NCBI GenBank assembly: GCA_003024175.1
Contig: MDYQ01000301.1
Location: forward strand, 1-28,080
Direction: 5' to 3'
DNA: 28,080 bases
DNA from: Planoprotostelium fungivorum
Taxonomy: Eukaryota > Evosea > Variosea > Cavosteliida > Cavosteliaceae
Shown here: positions 9,238-19,409 of the stretch, one piece after another
Numbering within the stretch: the first letter of the stretch is position 1
Layout: every line of letters begins with the position of its first letter
The notes under the pieces: generated by a model
Seen by the model: the letters and a program-made list of their open reading frames with translations, nothing else
What the model was told of the DNA's origin: nothing
The model's database searches: none
Made by a program: the position numbers and the translations under genes

Positions 9238-10678
9238 TCACCTGTTGATCGTGTATATTGCTGCACTCTCGCCTTGATACTTCTTCTCAAACACCTGTAT
9301 GAATTGCTCTTCTGTCTGTTGCTCTTGGGTCTCTTGCACTTTCTGTTTGTTCAGTTTCTGTAATTCTGCCCTCATGGCCTCTTGCGATAAATGATACTGA
9401 GCACACTGTACTTTCAGCTCGGAAATCTCCTTACTGGAACAACATTGGAACAACCTCACAGCACTATTCTCACCTCAACAGTTGCTCAGTGATAATGTTT
9501 CTTGACAATTGAGAGGACTGAGAATCCAATGATTTTGATAATCGATCTACTTCCTTCTGCAGCTCTGTGTTGTACAGATCCACACGGCTGCTCGTTCTCA
9601 AAATACTTGTCCTTGTCGTAAAATCTCTCTGCACATCATTCAATCCAACGATTCGATCCATCTCACCATCAATTGGCCTTTGAATCCAGCGATCTCCTTT
9701 TCTAAATTTTCGATCTTATTCTCCAACTCATCGTCAGGGACACTCTCGTCAGGAGGGGGCACCTGTGAGCATCTTCAGTCAGAAGAGAGGAGATCGATGC
9801 ACCCCATCATTAGACAATTTTCTCATCTCGGACTCGACTTTCTGCACATCACTCTGTGCGGCAGTGACTTGCTCTTCAAGAAAATGTATGGTGGTCTGCA
9901 GTCTACCGATCTTCAACTCAAATTCACGTCTCTCGTCACAAAGAAGAACTTCCATCTCTGACAAATTGCGAAACAAGTCAGTGATCTACGATCAGATCAG
10001 TGTTCTTATCACGAAAATAAACACCTGAGACTTGGCAGAAGTCAACTCGACATCTTTGTTCCTCAATTGACCCTCTAATTGAGCTACCTTGGAGTAATTC
10101 GATATCATCTGTCTCTCTTGCTCGTTCAGCATCTGTTCTAATGCGGACACTTCTGCGCTGACTTTCATCTTCTCTTCCACGGTTCCTGCTGCGTTAAGGA
10201 GGGGACGACAGATTTCGTTCTCACCATCCTTATTTTCATGGCTATCTATCTGATCCATTCTCTTCTGTATACTGGAGAGAATATTTCTAGAGCTATCAAA
10301 CTTTTCAAACTTCACCAGGTGCGACCTGAAGAGTTAGATACACATACTGCTGTAGTCTCACCTTCTGTCCACAGGTGAGTTGTACGTGATGTCACCATTT
10401 GCCAAAAAAGATGATTTATAAGTGTCCAGACTCCTTCTTAGCTCAACATTTTCGAATCTGAAGGTTGTTATTGTCGATGCCAAAGTAAAGAGTATCACCG
10501 CAATAGCCCGATTTCCTGCGATTCATCGACTCGATGTCGCGTGACATTTTGAACTGTAGGTGTAAATCTGCGACCCTGAGAGGATGAATAGAGATTCGTC
10601 TACAGAACACACCGCGGCCCAAAAGATGATGAAGGTAGTCAAAACGACTATCAATATAGTCGACAGAGTCTCTATCAT
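9238..10678 (-). CDS. Membrane-anchored coiled-coil protein, possibly the front part of the RapGAP gene
   Basis: Exons encode an N-terminal hydrophobic helix (METLSTILIVVLTTFIIFWAAV-like, starting MIETLST), a second hydrophobic stretch (AIAVILFTLASTITTF), then long heptad-rich helices: EEKMKVSAEVSALEQMLNE, FELKIGRLQTTIHFLEEQV, ELENKIENLEKEIAGFKGQL, TELQKEVDRLSKSLDSQ and EISELKVQCAQYHLSQEA. They end ...YTINR with TGA at 9238. Introns are short; 10189-10224 is 36 nt, stop-free and in frame. The exon joining the two hydrophobic parts is uncertain. The start could instead be 10768, which would overlap the start of the divergent PPR-like gene. Function unknown; tethering or scaffolding is only an inference from the coiled coils. 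Confidence 0.65.
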
Positions 10679-10766
10679 CGGGTCGGTGTTGATGCCGATC
10701 AATAAAATCTGAAAATTAACCAAGAAATGGCTGGTCGTCCACGTGACCACATCACATCGGCGCATC

Positions 10767-11877
10767 ATGTGGAGAGCACTTCTTCAAAAGGGATGGAATC
10801 CGATGATTCAGTCCACTTCCAAACATGGCACTGGTCAACGCATCAAATTCCTCAGCAGTCCGTTTCGTCAACCTTCAATAGCTCATTCACGACAGAATAG
10901 TACCTTTGTTAACCAACGAATCAGTGCAATGCAAGACAGTAATTCAGAGAAAAGACTCATCGAAGAAGATTCTGCCAATGCCCAACAATCGCTGCAAGTC
11001 GCTACATCAGAGACTGATGCGAAGTTCATGCAGTTGATCAGGGATGGGAACTACAAAACCGCCCTAGAGGTACCATGATTTGAAGTGTATGTGTTCATCG
11101 AGCTAGATGAGCGGCATCGTTGAGCAGAAATTGGATGCTAGCAAATGCGTAGCTCTGATCCAAGTTTTTTCTCATTGTGGTGAACATCAAAGAGTAGAAA
11201 ATCTGATCAAGAGCATGAACAAGGATAAAATACAGGCGAGTAGAGATAACAGAAGAAATGCTAACATCTATCAGAAAAGTATAGTCTTCTTCAATAATCT
11301 AGTCGATTATGCCCAAATCAACGATCGATTCGCAGACATACCAGACATACTTCGTGAAATGAGAGTGAGTTTAGCTCCTGTATAAGAAGAGGAATATTGA
11401 AAGAAACAGAAACTGGAGGTCAGGATCACGTACAATTTCATGACCACTCTGATAGAGTCTCTGAGCAGACACGGGCATTACGCAGCGGCAGTATCCATCA
11501 TGGATGTGGTGATGACCATCTGGGACGGTCTTCCACATAAGGCCTTCTGCACATACATCTCCCATCTACCCGAGTGGTACTTCACCAAAGGTGTGTTGAT
11601 TCATCGACTTGGAGGATGAATGCTGGAATGGATTGTGTTGACAGTGATCAGAAGTGTACAAGACCATCATGCAGAAGTACCAGAGGAGCCAAAAATATTT
11701 CTACGATCCCAAGGCATGGATCATAGGTAAAGAGAAGGAATCACTGAGAGCAATACTAGCAGTGACAGTGGATAGTGCAAATCATGCACAGAAAGACAAA
11801 GAGCCACCGAATCGAAGGGTGAGTTGACTTGGCAGACGTTATTCTCACCATCTCACAGATTGCCAATCAAATTGTAG
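10767..11877 (+). CDS. PPR-like helical-repeat protein, probably mitochondrial
   Basis: The start MWRALLQKGWNPMIQSTSK is followed by about 50 residues rich in Arg, Ser and Gln with few acids, typical of a mitochondrial targeting peptide. Helical-repeat segments follow: FMQLIRDGNYKTALE, CVALIQVFSHCGEHQRVEN, FFNNLVDYAQINDRFADIP, and the best PPR match ITYNFMTTLIESLSRHGHYA. The tail (EVYKTIMQKYQRSQKYFYDP, AILAVTVDSANHAQKDKE) ends LPIKL-stop. Introns are 11069-11106, about 11364-11408, one after 11590, and about 11839-11858. 11727-11762 is a 36-nt, stop-free, in-frame segment with intron borders that may or may not be spliced. Repeats are too divergent for an RNA-code prediction. Confidence 0.6.
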
Positions 11878-12024
11878 GCATTGTTGAATTGTGGCCAAAG
11901 CCTTTAGTTCTGTCAAGAAGAGTTTACTGAGAGACGATAAAGCGATCGCGTGATCTGTACTCGTTTAATACAGGCGACATATGAAACAAGAATGTATGAA
12001 CACTGAGACTAGAGAGAACATCTA

Positions 12025-14155
12025 TCATCTTCCTTTCGAAAACGGGATGTGAGAGAAACCCCTCTTCTTGAACCAGAAAATAGCCGTACCAGATATCACA
12101 GCGATAACCCAGAATGTGATCGACTGCGACAGCTGCAACCCCCCCGTAACTGTCCAATTGTTCTCGAGGCAAGTCCCTGCCCTGTTCACTCTTCGTCTCT
12201 CTTCCTGACTCACCGTGAGAATCCTTGTAGATGACAAAGTGGTCCACTCGGCTTCCATCTGAGCTGCGAACAAATGTTCCACTGATCGAAGATGAAGTGG
12301 CATCAAAGAGGACGAAACCATGAGATATCTCGCGGTAAGCTGACCATTCAGGAGGATGGTTGGGATTCAGCCAGCCATCTAGGTTGATACCCCCCGTACC
12401 GATGAGGAAGTGCATCGTGCTCTTTGGATTATTGTAGACTCGACTGCCCTTCTCAGTGATACCCACACTGTCCACTTGATCATCAAACACGGGATGTGTT
12501 CTCTCGTAGTTGTGATCTGTTTCTTTCACTCTCCTTCTCTTCCTCTCCACTCACCATCCCCAAATACTCCAATGTCCACCTTATATTTGAGGAACAGGTG
12601 CTCGATCATGTCCTTCAACGCTTTGTTTCCTCCGTACGTTCTATCCGCTGAAGGGTGTCCGTCGCTGGAGCTGAGAGACGTCATTCTTCATCCAGGTGCG
12701 TAGATCTTGGACACAGTATAGTATATCCAGGTGTGTAGATCTTATGAATGCAGAATAGTATATCCAGGTGTGTAGATCTTATGAATGCAGAATAGTCTAT
12801 GTATCGATACATCGATGTGCGATATGGATGTATACGATTCGAGGAGTGAGACCTGTAGAAGGGTGTGTGTATGGCAACCACCAGCCATCTGAGAGGATCT
12901 TGAGGGTCTTCAATTCGATTGTGGTATCTCTCTAAGGTCTGTTCAAACCATTCGAACAGCTGAGGACAGCCTTCATAGTTGGCTGCCAAGTGTCATTGAT
13001 GAGGTGATCGAAAGAACACAGCATTTCACTCACATTTCGAACCGGCACCCCTGAAGGGGAGAGTGACTACGGCCACGAGGCCATAGTCAAAGTCGTAATA
13101 GACTTGGTTCTTCTCCAGACAAGAGGGATTCTCATTGTTCAGATTGAAGGGTGTCGGCATACTGAATCTCTCTCGCAAGAACTGCCTTTTTTAGTTCAAG
13201 TTGAAAGACCAACTCACATGTTCTTCGTCTCGATTTCCAGGGACGATCATGTAAGGTGTTCTCGATGCAACGGGCTCCATCATATCAAACCAGACGTTCC
13301 ACTTGGTCCAGTTTCCAAAAGTGTAGGCCTGACAGGTGGTGAGTGAGGCACCAAAGTGAGATGCTCACCAGATCGCCGAGGTGAAGGATGAAGTCTAATT
13401 GAGGCTTTGATGTGGCCAGTTGTGTCAATTGGTTGGCTGTCCATTGTGCAGTATAGTTGACACCCATATCACCAAAGTGAGATGCTCACCAGATCGCCGA
13501 GGTGAAGGATGAAGTCTAATTGAGGCTTTGATGTGGCCAATTGTGTCAATTGGTTGGCTGTCCATTGTGCAGTATAGTTGACACCCATATCACCAAAGGC
13601 AGCGAACCTGATGTTCTTGACGATATTGGATTCCGCTTTACTCTTGAATTCATAGATTGGTGTTGTATGTGTCTTGTCATTCCCGTCCTTCGATGTAATT
13701 CTGTAGTAGATCTGCAGATCGTTCGCATGTGTCCTCGCATTTACGAACTATTCACGCTGTGTGAAGGGGTGAGTCCGCCCAATTGTGCTGAATGAACCCA
13801 AGGTGTTCCAAGTGGGTTGCTTTTTTCTTCTGTTGAGCGCACGACAACAGGATCTGCTCTGTATTTCAGTTCGGCCTTGAATCTGTTCGTTGAGATTAAT
13901 GAATGTCGATGATTGTCCTCGAGTTTCACCTCCCATATTCTACGTATTGGCTAACTCGATCTCCATATGCTACCCATCCAACATTCATTATACCAGGTAT
14001 ATTCGATAATGCAACATGTATATGGTGTACGTTAACGATACGCTTCTCCTCATCTGCGAAAACGCTCAGCAACGCTAGTTGCAGCGAAACTCACTTGCTT
14101 CCGCAGAGGAAGAGAAATAAGCGAGCAGCACCAACGAAAGAAGAAGAGAGCGCAT
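12025..14155 (-). CDS. Purple acid phosphatase-like metallophosphatase, signal peptide and C-terminal membrane anchor
   Basis: About 493 aa. Residues 1-20 (MRSLLLSLVLLAYFSSSAEA) are a signal peptide. Residues 21-125 are the Fn3-like PAP N-domain (HSAQLGGLTPSHS, IYYRITSKDG). The catalytic domain follows: FGDMG, LHLGDLAY, PGNRDEEH, RFSMP, VVAIHTPFY, GVFGDDHNYERT, then HPPEWSAY. A C-terminal helix (ITFWVIAVISGTAIFW) with KKRG after it anchors it, active site outside or in a lumen. Two motif residues differ from the family: the usual GNH(E/D) reads GNRD and the usual GHxH reads GDDH. The second changes a metal-ligand position, so activity may be altered or lost. A duplication at 13349-13590 and a repeat-filled intron (12671-12852) interrupt the gene. 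Convergent with the PPR-like gene. Confidence 0.92.
12690..12798 (+). repeat. Three-copy 37-bp tandem repeat in a phosphatase intron
   Basis: Units start at 12690 (35 bp, divergent), 12725 (37 bp) and 12762 (37 bp, nearly identical to the second), each beginning atccaggtg. They fill most of the 182-nt intron 12671-12852. Removing two copies would still leave an intron of about 108 nt. Confidence 0.9.
13349..13590 (+). repeat. 121-bp tandem duplication covering a phosphatase exon end and its splice donor
   Basis: 13349-13469 and 13470-13590 are identical except for about one base (cagttg versus caattg). Each copy carries the exon segment from the VNYTAQWTANQL region to LHLGDL and the GTGAGC donor. 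On the minus strand the first copy read is 13590-13470. Its donor at 13489 can splice to the acceptor at 13329, skipping the second copy (161-nt intron). With a single copy the intron would be 40 nt, the local norm. Since 121 is not a multiple of three, keeping both copies would break the frame. Confidence 0.93.
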
Positions 14156-14254
14156 TGCGGCCACTCTCTTTTGCGACGAGCTGAGAACAGTTTTTGAAAA
14201 CTTGTCCCGCATCATCCATCTATCTACAACTCACCCCACTGAACGCTTGTTCAA

Positions 14255-14735
14255 CAGATACGGTATCGTGCCACGGCCGTATCTTTATAGACTTCGTTTC
14301 GAGCGCGTCCACAGGTAACAACACCTTGCCGACGTCGGTTCCTCACTTCTGACTCTATTCTAGTTCTTGGGCGTGTTGTCCACCGTGCCATTTTTTCGAA
14401 GAAACCCTTCGAGTCACTTCTGGAGGTAACATCATGCCCGACCCAACGTCGGTTCATTTACACCTATTCTGGCGTTCATTTCAGTTTTCACGTGAGCCAC
14501 AATTCAAGCCATCCACAAGGTAATAATACACAGCTCCTCAATTAGACGCCAGTCTCTATAGAGGTCGGTGTACATTTTCTGACCGTCACATCGGATCTCG
14601 TCCATATCATCCCGTCGTCGATCACAACCACCTCGAATATTGGAAAGGTAAATTCATACGCTCAGACGTTGGCCCCTCGACCTCTCGAGACGTCGGCGTC
14701 ATATCATCTTCTGGAGTCTGACTGATGTCTTTCAG
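14255..14735 (+). promoter_or_regulatory. Non-coding leader with apparent 5'-UTR introns, shared with the 27.5-27.8 kb locus
   Basis: No long open frame is present. Several GTAA...CAG/TAG pairs (for example after 14312, 14428, 14519 and 14647) suggest a leader with several small introns ending in TTTCAG directly before the ATG at 14736. The block 14299-14341 is identical at 42 of 43 bases to the reverse complement of 27681-27723. Similarity continues patchily on both sides, including the CTCTATTCTA and cgtgttgtcca parts. The conserved block contains a donor-like CCACAG/GTAAC junction and CGACGTCG palindromes. Confidence 0.75.
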
Positions 14736-16875
14736 ATGCCTTACACCGCCACCCACTCCAACCGAGGTCTCCCCAACGGTCTAATTCAACAACACCGTGC
14801 CAACGGTTACGACACCACATTCCGTGGGAAGGCAGCACCCAGAATCCTCACTGACACCACTGTCGATGACGCCATTATCGACGTGTGATATGCTGATGCC
14901 CAAGCCGCCAACACCGACGCTGACTGGGAGGGCCTCAGAGACGCCATAGTCCCTCCTCCTGTCCAAAGAGGCGCCCCAATCGGTAAGTCTTGAATCTTTT
15001 ATACTCTTTTCATTCTCTGTATTTTGTTGCGGTGTTTGTATGCCTGTACGGCTTCTCAGGCTCTAGCTTGCGTGTTGACAGCATATCTTTCATTTCATTC
15101 CCATTCTGATGTCTGTATAGATCAGGCGATGATAGATGCAGCCGTTCGAGCCGCTCTGGTTGCTGCTCCCATCCAGATCGCCCCCGTTAGTGAGTGTCAA
15201 CCCTTTTTTATCTTCTATATTCTCGTTGTTGCGTCCCTTGGCCTCTACAGGTCTCCTGAAGTCTGCATAGCGGCTGATTTGGCTACAGTAATATGGCGAG
15301 AATTCAACTCATCCCTGTTGAGATGAAATGCTTAAGTCTCCAGATAAGGGACCACTGAACACAAGAGCCCACATTGCATCAATCATCAGACCATTCCACA
15401 ATGTACCCACAGTAGTTGAAGTGCAAATGTTGAGAAATCTTCTGAATGAGGAGATAATAACTGCTTCACTTCATCCCAAACCTCCACCCTTTGATGCCAG
15501 TGAGTTGCTCTGGGGTGGCTATTGGGACCAGTTTCTCTGGGGTGTGTGTAAACAATTTATTGAACAAGGTGTCTTGCCTGGGGTGGGTTTTAGGGCATAT
15601 TTAAGGATTTTGATTGTACGCTCTTGACTGAATATTGATAGTTTTACCTGGAATTGAAACCAGAATGACACCTCAACCACAAAAGAAGGTCTCAACAGAG
15701 ACCTGTTAGGATACTCGCGCAAGATTCTTGTTATCGCTGGAGAGGACAAAAGCTCAGCAGATGATTTTGTTGAAGCAGTAAACAACTTGCAGAAAAAAAA
15801 CAAAGGTGAGCTTACTTGCTCAACTGATGAATGATTCAGCTAGGATGGGATTGTTTCCAACATGGAGCTCTGCAGTACATCTTGTGTTATGCAACAGGTG
15901 CAGAGTATATGATCTCAGACAAATTTTCTGTTGCCAGATATGATGATTGTATGGCTGCTTTCAAAACCTTCCTCAATGTGCTTCAATGGGTAGAATCAAT
16001 TGGGAGGCGTGAGTCAAATGTGTCATTCTACTCTTTCAATAACTCACAATTCAGTGGATCTCCCTGTGTTGGTCACCCAATTGGAGAACAAATTGTACAA
16101 TCACATGAACAACCATCACTTTTCACAAAGGGGATATGTCACCAAAGTCATTCCAATTGAGAATAAGAAACAATGGAATCAATTGAAGGCGGTCTATACC
16201 ATGCATGGTCTCTGCAACACTGTAATGTGGGCTTTTCCTCTAGAATGATAATGTCTGATAATCTGTGCTAGAGTGAGAGAAGCACAATATGCCAACCAAC
16301 CATTGTCAAATGCTGAAACATACAAGCATGGCGGTCATTAACAGTTCAATTGGGCCCTGCTGGTGTTGAGAGGTGAACAAAAAATTATGACGAACTGGTC
16401 ACCTGTGTGACGTGCATTCTGGAGTTCCTGTCATCTATCCACAACAAAGGATGGGTCCAAAGAGATATAAGGTGGCCTAATGTACATCAAGGACACCCAG
16501 TGGATTGTGATTGACCTGGATTTAGCCTCGCCCATTGGAGAGTGAGCACTTTTACCTTCTATGTATCTGAATATGTTTAGACCACCCACATGGGATAATG
16601 GAGCCCTACACAGAGACACAATGCATGAATATCAACCTGTGCACGATTTGTATCAGCTTGCATTGATGGTGCAACAAGTGGAAGGGATTTGGTGTAATGA
16701 GCCAAAAGTGACAGCATTTGTTGGGAATTGGATGGAGCTGAAAGAAACAACAGGATCCTCACTTGAGGAATGGAAAAATTATCTGTATGAGGTTCAAGGA
16801 CCCCATAGAGGAATAAATGCAAGTGACATAGATTGTTTCTGTTTCAGCTGCCTTTTGCCGTGTTTTTTTGTATGA
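14736..16875 (+). pseudogene. Broken header plus kinase-like gene resembling Crinkler (CRN)-type proteins
   Basis: Exon 1 (14736-14982) starts MPYTATHSNRGLPNG but has an in-frame TGA at 14886. Intron 14983-15120 and exon 2 (AMIDAAVRAALVAAPI, 15121-15189) follow. Downstream, open segments encode RPFHNVPTVVEVQMLRNLLN, LLWGGYWDQFLWGVCKQFIE, KILVIAGEDKSSADDF, LGWDCFQHGALQYILCYATG and LPVLVTQLENKLYNHMNNHH. A kinase-like end follows: VQRDIRWPN (HRD-like loop, Q for H, 16458-16481), then, after a one-base frame change, WIVIDLDLASPIGE (DFG-like) and HEYQPVHDLYQLALMVQQVE. The RDIRWPN...IDLDLA arrangement is typical of kinase-like domains in Crinkler-type proteins of fungi and protists. Stops and frameshifts make this a probable relic. 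The 15.3-16.9 kb part looks AT-richer than its neighbours. Confidence 0.6.
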
Positions 16876-16981
16876 TTCATGTGCCTTGTGGGCAAGTTTG
16901 CAAGTGATTTCTGTACTGTGCAATGTATAGAGCACAGCAATATGATCTTTTACAGCAACCTTGGTTCTTTATTCTGGGTGG

Positions 16982-18882
16982 TCATATGGGTATTTGAATG
17001 GTTGGGTTGGTTAAAAGACAGTGTTTGAAGAAAGGATAAAAACAATCGGCACCCACAACGCCTGAAGCAAGCACCTCAATATAGTCCATCAACTCCAGGT
17101 CTCGGATTGCACCTACATCTCTCCTCTGTGTGGACCACTCTACTCCATTCACTTCTCGTTTCAGTTCTCTTCTCACCTGCTCCTTGACAATCCTCCAGCT
17201 TGGTGATAACATATTCCACATCTTCCTCAATCTTCTTCTTATTCTCCTCTGTAATTTCCTCCGCTCTGCACACTTCCACCCATCCATCCTGTCATCCCTT
17301 ACACATCATGATGGCTTTTCATTCTCACTTCAAACAGTGATCTCAATGGCTTCCACCTGACGTCCATCATCATTCTCATCCTCTTCTGCGCATCACGTCC
17401 GTAGGTTCGCGAGTATAACCTCTCTGCCACAAATGAACAGGAATGCAGAAGATGAATGAATGATGCAGAAGATGAATGAGGAATACAGAGGATGGGGGTA
17501 CCTATGAAGTAAATGAGCCATGCCCTTTTGGCCTCTGGATGCTCCACTGACTCAAAGGAGAGTCTGCAGGATCTGAGTGAGGGGAATAACGAGAGCTGCT
17601 ACCTTCGGGACCACAGAAAAGACATGGAGCGGGTAACACCACTGGAAGACCAGGAGGCTAATGATACGGATGCTGTAATAGATTGTACGTGATGCCACCA
17701 GTAGGGCGGTATGTACAATACTTCACCCCCCTCCAACGTTGCCTGCATCTATCAACCACTCTTCTTGAGACCATCTCACTTCTCTCGCTTCAGCTTTCAG
17801 AAAGTTGGGACAAGCGCAATCTGTCGATGAAACAGACTGACAAGCATCATATTGACACTGAGATTTATGCCACATCGGATGAGTCCTATCATCTCGTCAG
17901 TGAGAACGATAGGACATAGAAAGGTACCTTGGAAATGGTCTCATTTTTGGCCATTCATAAGGAGGGTACAGAACAAATTTCTTTCTATCCTCACTCAACA
18001 TTCTACGCCTTGCAATGAAGTAACACACCTGCCGGATATATGTACGTAGAAGTTGTGATCCATATCATAATGTATGGGTGGCCTGACGTCATCGCTGCTT
18101 AACCACATATACAATCCGAATTTTTTGAAATCATCTATGAGTGTCAGGCGAATAAAATGGGGAATGTGCCTTCATCCTTCCACAAGAGCTCATTGGGCTC
18201 TACGTCTTGTCGTAGATGATTACCAACCTTACCATACCAGTATAAATAATCCCCTTTGTCTATCAGTATCAGTTCATACAATTCATTTCACCCCCAGGCA
18301 CATCCAATTGATCAAAAAAGCTAGGCCCTGTCATGTTCTTCTGAATGAACCGAGTCGACAGATCGAGTCCTGTTGATGTCAACCAGAGAACGGTGCATCT
18401 GAGGCGAAGACTGCATGAGATTCTCACCAGGTAATTGAAGAGCGGCTAGCATCGTCTTGTTATCCTTGAATCCAAAGGTGTTTTCTTTTGAACATTGCAC
18501 GTCGTTCATGTCTTGTAGATCCTGTTCATTGTCGATGCCCATCACATACGTATGTATATATAATAATTATTCACCTGGTGATTGGACAGGTACTTTCTTC
18601 CTTTCCATAACTGTATCGCTTTCCATCTGCTGACCACTGAATTTGTCAATATAAGGGGTTCCCTCCGATTGGATAGCTGTTACATCTGATCACCAGCACC
18701 ACGATGCAATCAAACACCTCCTCTGCAAATGGTTCATTCGGATTCCACGTTATCCGCGGAATAGGTGTGGCGTGTGTTGTTAGTCTTTGTTCGCTCTTCG
18801 CATCTACCTCTACCCAAACGATAGATTTGACAATAATTGATACGATAAGCAACAGACTTGGAAGAATTGCGAATCTCCACAT
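16982..18882 (-). CDS. JmjC-domain Fe(II)/2-oxoglutarate oxygenase with N-terminal signal/anchor
   Basis: About 13 short exons. Residues 1-30 (MWRFAILPSLLLIVSIIVKS) form a signal peptide or anchor, suggesting a secretory-pathway protein, unlike nuclear demethylases. The cupin-8-like order is complete: IPRIT, REPLILTNSVVSRWKA, WKGRKYL, then PPIHYDMDHNFYV with the HxD iron ligands (near residues 187-189), GRKKFVLYPP, HPMWHKSQ, TLEGGEVLYIPPYWWHHV with the distal His, and SVSLASWSS. After the fold come RLYSRTYGRDAQKRM and a charged C-terminal helix (EENKKKIEEDVEYVITKL) ending TIQIPI-stop. Introns go down to 30-31 nt (for example near 17580-17609 and 17740-17770). The joint before EITEENKK and one apparent GC-AG intron near 18150 are uncertain. 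JMJD8-like location is only a suggestion; the substrate is unknown. Confidence 0.88.
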
Positions 18883-19046
18883 CTCTTGCGTAATCGACCG
18901 AGACTAACTGCTGATTGGTTGTAAATGCTAGTTGTAGCACAGGGTCGGTGAAACGGAGGAACGACGATATCAATACATATAATTGTATGCCACTTTTCTT
19001 CAATCTTCGAAGATTGATTCTGATTCACACCTTCGAGAGTACAGAC

Positions 19047-19386
19047 CAGGAATGAGGTATTTGAGTGAGTGGCCCCCTGTTAAGTGAATATCTGAGTATC
19101 CCGAGGATAGGATACTCAAATACTCATAACAGTAGTCATCGCAAGTGCGATGAGACGGCGTCCCACCTGAGAGAGGAAGATGCATCCGAACAGAAGTCCA
19201 ATAACAAGACGGAAGATATAGCATCAATGAAGGTGGACGAGGAGCGTGATCGTCTTCATCACACGATCGGTGACATGTGTTGCCGGCATATGATGAAGCA
19301 ACGTAACGCATCATATCTAGAATGATGAGTATCATACTAAATGAGTGAGTATTCAATGGAATGCGATACTCAAATACCCATTCCTG
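19047..19386. mobile_element. Non-autonomous hAT-type MITE, 340 bp, with 8-bp target-site duplication
   Basis: The ends are imperfect inverted repeats of about 19-20 bp: CAGGAATGAGGTATTTGAGT on the left and the complement of ACTCAAATACCCATTCCTG on the right (one gap). The element is flanked by an exact 8-bp duplication GTACAGAC at 19039-19046 and 19387-19394. The duplication fits the hAT preference nTnnnnAn, and the termini begin CAG, as is usual for hAT. A further GATACTCAAATAC copy lies inside near 19108. There is no transposase. It sits between the divergent starts of the JmjC gene and the gene at 19410, 16 nt from the latter ATG. Confidence 0.9.
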
Positions 19387-19409
19387 GTACAGACAGTGAT
19401 GGCGCCACA

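Noticed and set aside
14886-14888. In-frame TGA as a recoded or selenocysteine codon
   Set aside because: TGA ends several intact genes here (DCC, four-helix protein, phosphatase, JmjC), and the rest of this gene is also broken.
19065-19325. 86-codon open frame inside the MITE
   Set aside because: No transposase motif; it spans the terminal repeat and is explained by the element's composition.
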